A stretch of 64,000 nt of DNA from Siphonodentalium dalli (taxonomy: Eukaryota > Mollusca > Scaphopoda > Gadilida > Siphonodentaliidae): positions 138,466,351-138,530,350 of the forward strand of contig CP136062.1 of assembly GCA_032622095.1 (NCBI GenBank). Reading direction: 5' to 3'. Of this stretch, positions 10,200-22,006 are shown one piece after another (the stretch's first letter is position 1; every line of letters starts with the position of its first letter). A program made the position numbers and the translations under genes. The notes beneath the pieces are model-generated. The model was not told the DNA's origin. It was given only the letters and a program-made list of their open reading frames with translations, and did not search any database.

Positions 10200-12272
10200 T
10201 TACCATTGATCGAGCGTATATAGGTCATCATTTAGTACATTAGCGGCTAGCGCAGGACTTTCAACTGTCAGGTATATTGAGGTATCATCGGCAAAGAGGC
10301 GGATGTTACTTGTTATGTTTACTGCAATATCGTTTATGTAGACCAAAAATAAAAGAGGGCCAAGCATATATCCCTGGGGTACACCGGCGGTTACTTGTTG
10401 CCATTCGGAAAAACTTCCTTCAATCCCTACTCTCTGCTTCCTGTTAGCAAGGTATGATTTGATGAGGTTAAGCAAATTCCCAGATACTCCGACTTTTTCG
10501 AGTTTATGGATTAGTCCCAAGTGCCAGACCTTATCGAATGCTTTGCTGATATCACAAAATATGCATCGGACTACTTTACCCTCGTTTAAAGAAATGCTTA
10601 TGTAATAGTATATGTCTGTTAGCTGGAATACAGTTGAGTCACCCTTCATAAACCCCGATTGATAATTAGATAAGATATTGTTTTCTTTAAGAAATTCCGA
10701 GAGATATTTGTGAATGCACTTCTCGAATACTTTTGATACACAACTCAAAAGAGAGATTGGGCGGTAGTTGTTCACAAGACTGGTATCACCAGTTTTAAAT
10801 ATCGGCGTGACATTTGATATTTTCCATTCTGGTGGATAATAGCTATTCTTGATAAAAGAATTGAAATAAAATGATAATGGTTCACACAATGATGATGCAC
10901 AATTCTTCAGGACTTTTGGGCTTACACAGTCTGGTCCGCTGGATTTTGCCACCTTGAGGCCCCTCAGTGCGGTATACACGTCGACAGATGTAAGTTTTAT
11001 AAAAGATATTTGTGGGCGGTCAGGGTCAAGTACGGATTGGGGTAGGCTCTTCCCAGTATCATCAACTGACGAAATAGTAGAGAAGTATGTATTAAATGCG
11101 TTGGCTTTGTCAGTTGATGAGATCAGGAATTCGCCATTTGACGCGATCGGGGGAATAGATCTACTATCATTAGAAAAGAGATAGCTCTGGAGTGTTTTCC
11201 ACCAGGATGATTGGTCGGTTGTATGATCATTGAGCAGCTTTTCATTTTTGCTATCAAATTGTCTCTTGCTTTTTCGAATAGCTGAAATGACCTCGTTACG
11301 TTTGTTTTTAAAGTTTACCCACGCGTGTGGAGTATTCTTTCCTTTAGCTAACCTATGTAGTCTATTCCTTTGTCTCATTAGTTTTCGGATATTGCATGTA
11401 AGCCAGGGTGGTAGTCCCTTACGGACGGTCACATTTTTGTTCGGGATATATTCTCGGCATGTCGTAATCAGTTTATCTGTTAAGATTTCAACATGTTTTG
11501 AAACTGGGGAGTTGCAAGGCTCCTTATAATTCCAATCGCTAAAAGTTTTATTCATATCATTGTAATTCGCCATATTATAATTCCATATCTTTCGCATTAA
11601 AGTTGTTGATGTATTAAACGTTTCTAGAGTTAGTCGCAGGACAACCGGACAGTGGTATCTCACGGTATTGTCGAAAAAGTTTCCATGTACATTACAAGAT
11701 TCAATAATACTCTTATTATTTGTCAAGAAAAGATCTAACGTGGTTGATGTCCTCTCCGTATAATGGGTTTTGTCGCTAACTAGTTGGGTAAATCCCCGCT
11801 CGCTGTAGAGTTCATTAATTTTTCCATTACCGTCTACAAAATAGTTTTCATTAAAATCGCCACCTATTACAATGTCAAGGTCTTCGTCGCGTGCAACTGT
11901 TATACTCTTGTCAATTTTTTTCCATATACTCACGGGTGTGTTTGGTGGTCTATAGAAACAGCCGATTAATAACCTTTTTTTCTTAACCGTGGCATCTATC
12001 CATAATGCTTCAATGTCTGGGGAAAAGAGGTCATTTCTGATGTGGAATGGAATCGAGTCGCGCACATATATACAAACCCCACCCCCTGTTCTTCCATCGT
12101 CCCTATCATGGCGTACAGGGTCATGGTATCCAGGAAGTTTGATATCGCTGTCGGGTATAGATCGACTAAGCCAGGTTTCGGTGAATAAACAGAAATCATA
12201 TTTCGTTTGTTTTAGCGGTGGTGGGGAACCCGTAGAAACCCAGACCACTCTTTTGGTGTTGTGGTTTTCCAT
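10200..12272 (-). pseudogene. LINE ORF2: endonuclease and most of reverse transcriptase
   Basis: 690 codons starting at ATG 12272. The endonuclease is seen as FTETWLS near residue 32, GGGVCIYV near 64, FYRPPN near 106 and GGDFNEN near 138. The RT follows, with GLKVAKSSGPD near 430, NYRPISLL near 491, FCDISKAFDKVW near 574, AGVPQGYMLGPLLFLVYIND near 633, and the intact active site LFADD near 664. The frame stops at DQW-TAA (10200-10202), where related elements continue with a KKWLV block that is present here immediately afterwards. The endonuclease lacks its usual first strand, because the leader ending 'PPPLK' joins directly to 'QTKYDF'. That suggests an internal deletion. Confidence 0.85.
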
Positions 12273-12560
12273 TATGGCGGAAATACACGAAGGACTGGCA
12301 TGGATGTAATATGCAGTTTCCCATCTTTAGAATCGGTATAAGTTACACAATGACTTCTGTCGACTTCAGACTGCTAGATCATCACTGGCATCTGTCGATA
12401 CATGCATGAATCATTGAATGATGAATCCGACAGTAATGATATAATATTTCAAACTATTTTCTGTTCTCTTCTACAGGTTATGTGCACATTGACAACAGCG
12501 ATGTGTCGAAATAAACAATTTAAACTTTAACCCTTTAAATACTGAATGGAGTTTATCAAA
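12200..12560 (-). repeat. LINE 5' leader block shared with 22318-22690
   Basis: Aligned in inverse orientation, the two blocks share the ORF start region (KR..VW.STGS), 'ccatgccagtccttcgt', 'gtctgaagtcgacagaa', and the stretch through 'ttaacccttt.aatac.gaatgg'. The homology therefore includes both the LINE leader and the edge of the small TTAA element. Confidence 0.7.
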
Positions 12561-12628
12561 AAAAATTGACATTCAAGTCAAAGTAATTTTTTTGCAAATT
12601 CAGCTATGGGTGGTGACAGAAAAGGGTT
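12532..12628. mobile_element. Short TTAA-bounded element
   Basis: About 100 bp between TTAA at 12528-12531 and 12629-12632. It begins CCCTTTAAATACTGAATGG and ends AGAAAAGGG. The CCCTTT/AAAGGG ends beside TTAA fit a piggyBac-like terminus, though the inverted repeat is short. Confidence 0.45.
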
Positions 12629-12639
12629 AATAAAGTAAC

Positions 12640-13480
12640 AGACATATTTCGAATCAAATTTATTTAATTTGACGTGGATATATAAATGGACGCAATATAT
12701 CATCATTTGGGCGACTTTCTTTACCTTCCAGTGATCACTATAGGTTACAATACACCAAATACAAATACAAATACAAAGCTAGGATCAGCACAAACAAATT
12801 TCTGGCAGATGAATGGTCAATGATACATGGGTGAAAAGTACACGAAAAAATGCACAAATGTGTTTCCCGTCGAGAAACATCAAATATAACCACATGGTAA
12901 ATGGTTATGGCTGTGCAAGTGGCGAATAATTTATAGGAGGTGTTTGTGTTTTTTCCGATGTCATTTTTTTCTCAATTTTAAGGCTAGTGTGACGTTTGTC
13001 CAGCTCCAGTGTGATCTACCATGTTAACAAGTACTTCTGTGCACATTTCTGTGTGTCTAAAAGGGCGTTCTTTAATTTCAAATACTCGTGCAGGGTCAAA
13101 GCTTTGCTGCGAATATAGGCCAGCGGGATTTGTTAACACTGAGGTCTGAGGCCTATGTAAATCATTTGGTGTGTTGTAACCTTCTCGCGGGGCCGACTTA
13201 TCCAGTTGCTGCTGGACAAAAAAAAACCTTCCCCGAGATGTGTCGCAACAATATAACTGCCCTTAACTAGAATCGAGTACACCCTGAAAGTTAGAGCGAC
13301 GTGTCAGAAAAGTAATAGATTCAATTTGTATCAAAACGTTACTTCAAAATTATATTGTCTTCGTATGCCGTTGTGAAGTCGGTACGTGTTTTCTATATAT
13401 ATATAAAAAAATTGCCATATGTTATCTACATCTAATGAATTACGCAAGTTTTTTGAACTGTATATCCCAATTTCGCGCAC
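12640..13480. other. No gene recognised
   Basis: AT-rich intergenic sequence with short open frames only. No TIR or tandem structure is evident. A short AT run lies near 13397-13410. Confidence 0.35.
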
Positions 13481-13531
13481 TGTACAGTGTACGGTATACC
13501 GTATAGGTAGTACCCACCCACCGGGAGCTCA

Positions 13532-15171
13532 TAAAAGCCGAACACAAGTCCAAATAATAGGAAATTTCATGCATAAAGTTCATAGGCATGTGTATTCATG
13601 TTCACACTATAAATATACGAAGTTTGGTGGAGTTTGGGCCAATAATAAGTGTTTCAATCGATATTTTGTAAGACGCGTTTAGTGTTCGGCATAGAAAAGC
13701 CGAACACAAGCTAGCTTATGTTCGACACTCATGCAGTCACCGGTAATTAATTAACACATAGAATGATGTGACATTAGCTGCCGTTTGAGGTATATAACTC
13801 TATATAGAGTCTACTAAATATACGAACACCTTGTAAACTTCAGACATATGTATTCACGTTCAACCTATTACTATACAAAGTTTGGTGGAGTTTGCTTCAA
13901 TAATGAGTGTTTTGTTAGATGTTTTGTATAACGCGTTTGTGTTCGGCATAGAAAAGCAGAACACAAACTTCTGTCTCGTGGATTAGTTTATCCGCTGATA
14001 GGTGATAAGTAATATATGCCAGATGGGATTTGGCAGGCTTTATTCGCGAGAAAAACGTATTGTTGTCCATTTTCGTCTGCATTCTCACTAAAATGTTACC
14101 CCCACCCCGTTATTATTACAAGTACATTCGTACAATATGGTTGTTTAGATGGATCATACTGGACAAATATCAGCACGCCCCGAATAAAGAGCGTTTCGTA
14201 TTGTATCTTTTTAAAAGTCTGATATGCTGTGATATGCAGAAATTTAAGATCTTATTTTATTTTCAAATATGTCTCTGATATGACAGGAATGTGATATGAA
14301 AGGAATAAAGATTATTTATTTTGCGCTTAAGATACTTTTTGATGTTTGCTAGGGTTGATGTAGTCCAACAAATTAGACTTTCGGATTAATTGGAATTTTA
14401 ATATTTGGACATTTATGGACCATTTAACTGACATGGCTTCTTGGCAATAGCCCCGTTTTGCGGTATCGTCAAACGTTAAAAACTTTGAGTTGTAATCTTT
14501 CCATGAAGTTACATAAATATTTATTTTTGTAATTAGTATTATTCTCGTCACGTTTTGGGAGAGGACTTAATTACAAAAAAGCCACAACAGGCTTATTGTC
14601 TCATCCCTTTCCAATCACCCATAATCACCCATTAGCATTTTTGTAAAATATTCATCTTCTTTTGTATTGTGTATACACCAAGTTTTGCTTCATGTGACGA
14701 GTGCATAAGGTATGTGTACTAGCGGGAAAACTTGTTTGTCACTCGACGTTTTTACAATCGTTGTCTTTCACGACGGGGCCTATCAAAAGCATGTTGTTTC
14801 TATAATAGTAGGCGCCATCAAACACTGAAACTATTTGTCAAAACACTGAACTACAATAGGTGAGAGACCGCCATCAACAACAATTAAAGCCTTTCGGATT
14901 AGTGACCATGTCAGATATTAATTATCACCTAGCTAGACAGCCGTTAGACTAATCCACGACAAAATTATAACTTATGTTCGGCTTTTCTATGCCGAACACA
15001 AAACGCGTTTTACAAAATATCGAATAAAACACTTATTATTTGCCCGAACTCCACCAAACTTCGTATAGTAATAGCGTGAACATGAATACACATGCCTATG
15101 AACTTTATTCGTGATATTTCCCATTATTTGGACTTGTGTTCGGTTATGTTCGGTTGTGTTCGGCTTTTATA
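13532..15171. mobile_element. Element with long inverted terminal arms
   Basis: The left arm at 13532-13725 and the right arm at 14965-15171 are about 190-bp inverted copies. They share 'aaaagccgaacacaag', a 'catgtgtattcatgttca' block, 'ggtggagttt', and the small hairpin of gtgttcggc with gccgaacac. A third diverged copy of the arm lies at 13795-13975 in direct orientation with the left arm. The interior from about 13980 to 14960 has no transposase. Both ends abut the same 68-71-bp tandem repeat, so the element appears to have landed in that array. Confidence 0.65.
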
Positions 15172-15201
15172 CGTACCGCCCACCCACCACCCCATCCCGC
15201 C

Positions 15202-16353
15202 TAGTGCTGGGCGGTATTTAACCATAAAAATACCGCGGTAATCCTAAAATAATACCGCGGTATACGGTATTACCGATTATTTAAACTAATCCCTTAAAAC
15301 CCCCGTTTAGTAGCATTCGTTTGGTGCACAGGTCGACTGTTTATGGAGGGAAATCTAATCGCTACACAGTCACAGATTACATAACATAAAGAAATTTACA
15401 CTCCGTTTTATTAAATTATGGAATGCAATCAATGAATGTATCATTATCTGCATGCATGGATTCATGAGCTGATCTTAAATACAGGTAATAATTGCGATTT
15501 ATACAACTTAATGCAAGCATCATTCAGCGAAGTTGGATACACCCAAGAGCTTTGAAACAATCCCCAACTGACAGTGCCGACTTGCAGAGCACGTGCTGTG
15601 ACGTTGATATTGGAATGTTCCGCCGGGTGTGAATAACTTAAGAATAAGTACGATGATTTTATTAAATGCCGGGAAATGAAGTGTATTACTTCTTGTATTT
15701 AACTTCTAGAACTATTATTGACTTCCCGTTGCATTATTATAAATCATACTTTTAAATCCAGGTTTATGAATGTGATCAATTATTCCCACTCGATAACACC
15801 CCTGAAATAATGAGCTGCCCCATGCATTCAGTCGATTAAAAATAGCGCAGAATGATGCAATCATACCTTGCAATATAATGTTGGGCTGGATTTTGTCCCA
15901 GGTGGTGAAGGAATGCATTTTGTTTGGAAATGATATAAACTTGCACACGCCAATCATTGAAACGGACTGGTCATTTTAAAATTGTCGATCAGCACATGCA
16001 TGGGGCACACAACGTAAGTCTTGAAATATATTCGCGGCAATTTCGGGGATGACTTGGTAAACAGAATCCGCAACGCTAGTAGCAACTCCAGCCCAATTTA
16101 CAGCAACGCTGTCTCCTGACACAAACTCGCTACCTCTTAATTGTGATTTCGATCAAATACGGTGTAAAGAAACAAAGTAATTTCTTTGTATCCCGACAAA
16201 GGAAAACCACAATATACTCGGTAATGGGCCTGTATGATATGTAACCGCGATAATACCGTCTTCAAGGTTTACCGAGTATGGGAAAGAGTAACGGTAACGG
16301 TATTGAAAATCTTACCGACTATAATCGGTATACCGAAATACCGCCCAGTACTA
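15202..16353. mobile_element. Non-autonomous hAT-like element, perfect 8-bp TSD
   Basis: Flanked by atcccgcc at 15194-15201 and 16354-16361. The TIR is TAGTGCTGGGCGGTATTT at the left and the inverse AAATACCGCCCAGTACTA at the right. Subterminal runs are rich in 'taccgcggta' and 'ggtaataccg'. 1152 bp with no transposase. It is inserted in a tandem repeat unit. Confidence 0.88.
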
Positions 16354-16361
16354 ATCCCGCC

Positions 16362-16560
16362 ACCCATAGTATCTTATGCGCCGCAGGGGCTCGTATATAG
16401 GTAGTACCCACCCACCATTCCATCCCGCCACCCATAGTATCTTATGCGCCGCAGGCTCTCGTATATAGGTAGTACACACCCACCACCCCATCCCGCCACC
16501 CATAGTATCTTATGCGCCGCAGCCGCTCATAATATATAGGTAGTACCCACCCACCACCTA
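16362..16560. repeat. Tandem repeat, 68-71-bp unit
   Basis: Units of 'gtagtacccacccacca..catcccgccacccatagtatcttatgcgccgcag' start at 16401, 16469 and 16540. Partial units flank the inserted elements at 13505-13531 and 15165-15201, so the array once ran continuously from about 13.5 to 16.56 kb. Confidence 0.75.
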
Positions 16561-16740
16561 CATGTATACAGTATCTCACTATCTCTATCTGGATAGATAA
16601 TAGTGCGAATGAAAGCAATATATAGGTCAATAATCGTGTACATGTGCGGAGAGGGTGGGAAGGGTTTTTGGTTAGGTGTGTATATATAGTGTTTTTTAGC
16701 TCACCTGAGACGAAGTCTCCGGTGGAGCTATAGTCATCAC

Positions 16741-16783
16741 TCCTCGTCCGTCGTCCGTCTGTCCGTCCGTCCGTCCGTCAAAC
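16741..16783 (+). repeat. (GTCC)n microsatellite
   Basis: About ten tetranucleotide units, 'cgtccgtc' style, at the head of the dispersed repeat. A similar shorter tract lies at 19664-19692. Confidence 0.8.
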
Positions 16784-17734
16784 TTTTTTTAAGCATCTTC
16801 TCCTCTGAAACCATCATACCGAATTGGTTCATATTTGGTGTGGATGTTCCCTAGGTGACTCTCATTCAGATTTGTTCAAATGAGGTCACTTGGTCAAATA
16901 GTTGCGAAGCCAGGGCTATAACTCTATTCCTCCATAGTAATTCTTACAACGACTTCTTGTTCAGAACCATTGGGCCGATTTAGCTAATATTTGGTATGGA
17001 GGGTCCTTGGGTCACTGGTGTTCAGATTTGTTCAAATGAGGTCACCCGGCCAATTAGTTGAGAAATCAGGGCCATAACTCATAGTAATTCTTACAATGAC
17101 TTCTTCTAAAAAAATATTTGGCCGATTTAGCTTATATTTGGTACAGAGATACCTTGGGTGACTGGGGTTCAGATTTGTTCAAATGGGGTCACTGGGTCAA
17201 ATAGGGGCAGAGCCAGGGACATAACTTTAAAAAGAAACAAATTAATTTTTGCATTTTGACCTTTAATTTTTGTTTAGGACACATCACAGCCTCATATTTC
17301 TTACCTAGATTTTTCTTAGCATGTTCTTCATCTGTATGGATTTTGGTATTGTTTATTTAACCCCTTCCACTCTTGTTTTGATATAGAATTCATCCAAGAC
17401 AGGATTACTCAAACATTTTTCATCTGATCAACACCAAATTTGGTATATTAACACTTATATACAGATCAAGTTAAAATATGGGTTTGATCCGATATATTTT
17501 AACAGAGTTATGGCCCTTTATAATTCACACCTCTTTGCTATGCACTATTAATTTTTAAGAGAACACTGAAGCCTCTATTATTGAAAAAGCCAATTTATCA
17601 TAGTGTGGTCACCCGATACTCTTGCTAAGACTGCTTGCTTCAGACCAGTTTACCATCTGTCATTACAAGACATGACATTAGCTAAACAACTATTCTACAT
17701 GAGTCTACAAGGAATAGTCCATTGTTCATTTCTC

Positions 17735-19061
17735 CAAGCCTGGACATAGTGTGTCTGACATTTGCAGAATGAAGTCTCCAGATGGTGAATTTAGTGTTGC
17801 TACCCCATACAGCAGGCTAGCATCACCAAATACACCCTCAATTACCTTATTCTGCTTAGGCCTCATCTTCTGGGACAATTTTTTTTAAAACATGTTTTAA
17901 AATTTGAAAAAAAGTGACACCATTATATATAACATCTGCAGAGTTATGAAACTTTACTCTTTAATGAAATTATGGAAACATTCCACCCTCCCCCACCTTC
18001 CCACTCCCACATGGCCCAGGCTCAACCCTGCCATCAACCAACATCCCTTCCAAGCCATATCACCTCTCAATTTAATACCTCTCACCACAGAGGCATATAT
18101 ATCTGTAAAGGTACAGGTCATTAATTATATAAACTGGCCAGATGACATGTATTATTCTAATCTAAACATATCTGTAGCAATTTAACAACAAACTGGTGCT
18201 TCCATTAGGTGATGACTGACATTCAATGATACTGTGAATGGCTTTGATTTCTTCAAGTCTGGAAATAGTGTGTCTGACATTTACATAGTGAGGTCCCCAG
18301 ATGGTGAATTTAGTGTTGCTACCCCATACAACATGCTAGCATCACCAAATACACCCGCCAGGGACCTAATTCTGCTTAGTCCTCATCTTCTGGGAAGTAT
18401 CCTAAGTATCAAATTGACAGTTTGATTTAGTCACTTTTTCCACCTGTTCAGTTTCAATGTCCCCCTAATTTGCAGAAGATAAAATGCATAATTGAGGTGC
18501 TCAATGGGTGTGTATCACCAACTTCAACTGTAGGACTTCATTGATATAGTCACTTTTTTCCACCTGTTCAGTTTCAATGTCCCCCTAATTTGCAGAAGAT
18601 AAAATGCATAATTGAGGTGCTCAATGGGTGTGTATCACCAACTTCAACTGAAGGACTTCAATCTGTTCCTTGGTTTTATTGGCCATTGAGGCCTAATCAG
18701 CAGTCTAGCATCACCAAATACACTAGCCAGGGTCCTCATTCTGCTTAGGCCTCATCTTCTGGGAAGTATATAGGCACTTAAATTGACATATTTACTTACT
18801 TTAGCCCTTCTGTTTAGTTTCTATATCCCCTAATTTGTGAATATAAAATGCATAATTGAGGTGCCCAATGGGTGCACATCACCAACTTTAACTGGAGAAC
18901 TTCAATCTAATGCTATGTCTCCCATAGCAGTTGAGGCCTACACAGAATGAGGTCCCCAGAGGGTGAATTTGGTGATGCTAGCCCGCATTGCAGGATTGTG
19001 TCATTAAATTCACCCTTTGGGGACCTCATTCTGCAAATGTCAGACACTATGTTCAGGCTTG
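17735..19061. mobile_element. Large foldback element, TIR about 44 bp
   Basis: The left end 'caagcctggacatagtgtg' with 'tctgacatttgcagaatga' is inverted at the right end as 'ctcattctgcaaatgtcaga..ttcaggcttg'. Diverged internal copies of the same arm appear near 18250-18400, 18690-18765 and 18945-19035. The element is inserted in the (GTCC)n repeat. The compact relative at 47709-47962 has the same ends. Confidence 0.65.
18428..18665 (+). repeat. Tandem duplication, 119-bp unit
   Basis: Two near-identical copies of a unit starting 'tagtcactttttccacctg' and containing 'gcataattgaggtgctcaa' (18428 and 18547). A diverged third copy starts near 18796. Confidence 0.8.
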
Positions 19062-20226
19062 TCTGTTCGAATATTATGTTCTTAACCACCAGTATCCAGT
19101 TGAACTCATTATACCCTGATTTTGCAAAGAAAACTTGGGGGGTATATTGGATTTAATTTGTCAGTCTCTATTTCAGACTGTTCTCCCATCCATCCATCTG
19201 TCAATATGTCTCTATCCGTCCATCAATTGTTTTCTTCTCCAGATACATATTAAAGACCAAATGGGTTTATATATTTAGGTGTGGATGTCCCCCAGGTGAC
19301 TCACATTCAGATTTGTTCAAATGAGTTCATCAGGTCAAATAGGTGAGAAGTCAGGGCCATAACTCTTTCCTTCCATAGTAATTCTTAAAACAATTTCTTC
19401 TCAAGAACCATCTGGACTATTTAGATTATGTTTGGTATGGATGGTCCTTCGGTGACTGGGGTTTAGATTTTTTCAGATTTGGGGTCATTTTAGGAAAATC
19501 AGTTAAGTTCAACTCTTAAAATCTAATGTCTGAAATTACCAAATGAATGGATCTCATAGATGGGGATTCATGTTTGTTCAAATAGGGGCGGAGATAAGAG
19601 ATTTAATTATCAACCAGCCACCCTACCTGTGCTCCGCCGGAGCTATAGTCATCACTCCTCGTCCGTCCATCGTCTGTCCGTCCATCCGTCCGACAACAAT
19701 TATTTGAACATCTTCTCCTCTGGAACCATAAGACCAAATGGGTCAAATAGTTGCGAAGCCAGGGCCATAACTCTTTCCCACCATAGTAATTCTTTTAAAC
19801 ATCTTCAGAACAATAAGACCGAATGGTTTCATATTTGGTGTGGATGTTCCCTAGGTGACTCACATTCAGATTTGTTCAAATGAGTTCACTTGAAATAGTT
19901 GCGAAGCCAGGGCCATAACTCTTTCCCTCCATAGTATTCTTAAAGTGACTTCTTCTCAAATACCATCAGGCTATATGGGTTCATATTTGGTATGAAGGAT
20001 CCTTGGGTGACTGGGGTTCAGATTTGTTCAAATCAGGTCACTGGGTCAAATGTGGGCGGGGCCAGGGACATAACTCCAAATTTTTTGTTTTAGATTTAAC
20101 TCTTTAGATATCTACTTCTTTTAAAGTGATTATGAAAAGTTCTGACTGTTGTGGTCTCCAGAGTCCCAGTCTTATCAGTCTTTGCAGTCTGGTGAGCGAC
20201 CCCACAGTCATTGACTGTCTTGTTAT

Positions 20227-20540
20227 AATATAAAATGGAAATTAACGATGAACACATATTATTTGATAATTAATTATGATTCTTTATGAACTCTCTTTAT
20301 TTCTGTTCTTCAGAAAAAATATATAATTAAATGCTCTTTATGGAAATTTTCACACATATTATTGGATAATTAATGATGAACACTCTTTATTTCTGTTCTT
20401 CAGAAAATGATCATCAAATTAATTAACATCATGGAAATTGGGACTTACCTCGTTATCAGTTGTGACACACCCCTTGTATGTGAGAGTTCTAGAGTTCACT
20501 CACTAGAATTCATACTGTGATCATAATTGTCACAACATTG
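20227..20540. other. AT-rich stretch with a short duplication
   Basis: 'acacatattattngataattaatnatga' together with 'actctctttatttctgttcttcagaaaa' occurs twice (20251-20310 and 20351-20405). No gene is seen. Confidence 0.45.
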
Positions 20541-20632
20541 CATGGGGAAATGTCCGGTGGGTAAATGTCCGGGTGGGGAAATGTCCGCTTTTGAAAGTGG
20601 GTAAATGTCCGGTGAGGAAATGTCCGGTTACC
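20541..20632 (+). repeat. Minisatellite, five units of 'aaatgtccggtgggg'
   Basis: Five spaced copies of 'g(g/t)aaatgtccg' within 92 bp, with unit lengths of about 16-22 bp. Too short to belong to a known element here. Confidence 0.7.
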
Positions 20633-20981
20633 ATTGTATACACCATTTATCAAACATCTTTCCTACTAGTACCTACTTCATTATCTTTCCTACCTAATTC
20701 ATTATCTTCTCCTTTTATCACACCTCCACATTTCTCATCCCTGCACCCGCTTAACTAACTTCCCAACATTTATGAGAAAACACAGATCAATATTCAAATT
20801 CCCATCCTCTTTACCCTGTAGCTGTCTATTGACACTCGGGGTAACATTTCTATAAAGGAAAGGATTTTTATAAAAGCCATATATAGGCTTATGGTGGCTT
20901 GTTATCCAATCCTCATTTGAACTATTTGAACTAATTGTCAATGTGATGTTCTGTTCTTTCATTCAAATAAATATTGTTTAC
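20633..20981. other. No gene recognised
   Basis: Pyrimidine-rich and AT-rich spacer between the minisatellite and the hAT element. I see nothing in it that can be named. Confidence 0.35.
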
Positions 20982-22006
20982 ACTAGAATTAGTGATGCGG
21001 ACCGGACCGCTTTGGACCGGTCCGCGGTCCAGGGGTGGACCCCGGACCGGGTGTCACTGGACCGGACCGGACCGCTTTTTGCCGCCGGTACGGTACTCTC
21101 TGGTCCGGTCCACTATTTTACTTCAGTTATAATAAACTATCGCGAATATTATTGCGTATTTGCCGTCATATCAATTAGCAACGATGTATTGACGCATTCA
21201 AGTGGTTAATATCTATTAAACGTTTGATGCCACGAAAACAATGTATAGATGTACTTTCCTTATAATGTATTAACACTGGCCAACACTATGTAGCAGTAGC
21301 ACCCTATCAATGTGACAAACATGCAACTGAATGAGTATGGAACTATTTTGTCATAAACAGTGTAACATGGCATCAACTAATCAATTTGGATGGATATCGA
21401 ATCGAGTATTCTATTGTTTTTCACAGTTATAATTATCAAAGAAACATGCAAACCACATTACATAGTACATACACAAGACAGTCACATTAATCCAATAGTA
21501 GTTGTACTTAGGTATATAACTGTAATTGTCAGGACTATACAATCAGCCATCACAATCGCCAAGACTCCAATATTAATGTAGTAGCCATATTAGTACACAT
21601 TTGTATAATTGTCATCAGTATAGTTATTTCGTTAAATTTCAATTTAATGAAAATAAGTATGATACGAATCATGCATACAATCAGTTGAGTGCCATGTTAG
21701 ATTGGTTATAACACATTCTGGCCCTAGCTATATATCTGTCCAATACATTTAATTAGTGCATGTTCGCATTACTAGAAATACTATTATCATGCATCATTCC
21801 CAGTATATCCCACCATAGACAGACAATGATGCATACAATCGGCAAACAATGTAAGTTTTAACATATATGGACTCATTGCAATACACTGAACTCAGCAACT
21901 TTATAGTTTGTACTATACAGAGTAAAAACTTTGAGAAAACAGAGAATTCATTAACATATAGCCTATTATAGGTGGACCGGACCATTTTGGACCCATCCAC
22001 GCATGT

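Larger units (their letters stand above)
9302..12310 (-). mobile_element. Broken LINE with endonuclease and RT
   Basis: A minus-strand non-LTR retrotransposon about 3 kb long. In order it has a 5' UTR that continues to about 12540, an AP-type endonuclease, an RT with LFADD, and a C-terminal domain. Coding is split by a TAA codon and by a homopolymer frameshift, described with the two frames. The 5' leader is shared with a fragment inside a hAT at 22318-22690. The C-terminal 'YVRPVLEYASPVWD' motif is typical of CR1/Jockey-like LINEs. No TSD was identified. Confidence 0.85.
16698..20226 (+). mobile_element. Dispersed repeat with (GTCC)n tracts, interrupted
   Basis: Begins 'agctcacctgagacgaag', runs into a GTCC-rich tract (16741-16783), and then has many diverged units of about 150 bp built on 'catatttggtatgga..ccttgggtgactggggttcagatttgttcaaatga'. 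A second (GTCC)n start lies at 19625-19700, and the region ends near 'ctggtgagcgacc..tgactgtcttgtta'. This layout resembles dispersed repeats I associate with bivalve genomes. No protein is recognisable. A foldback element is inserted at 17735-19061. Confidence 0.6.

Noticed and set aside
10954-12309. Plus-strand frames opposite the LINE
   Set aside because: They are shadows of the minus-strand endonuclease-RT coding sequence, which has clear motifs.
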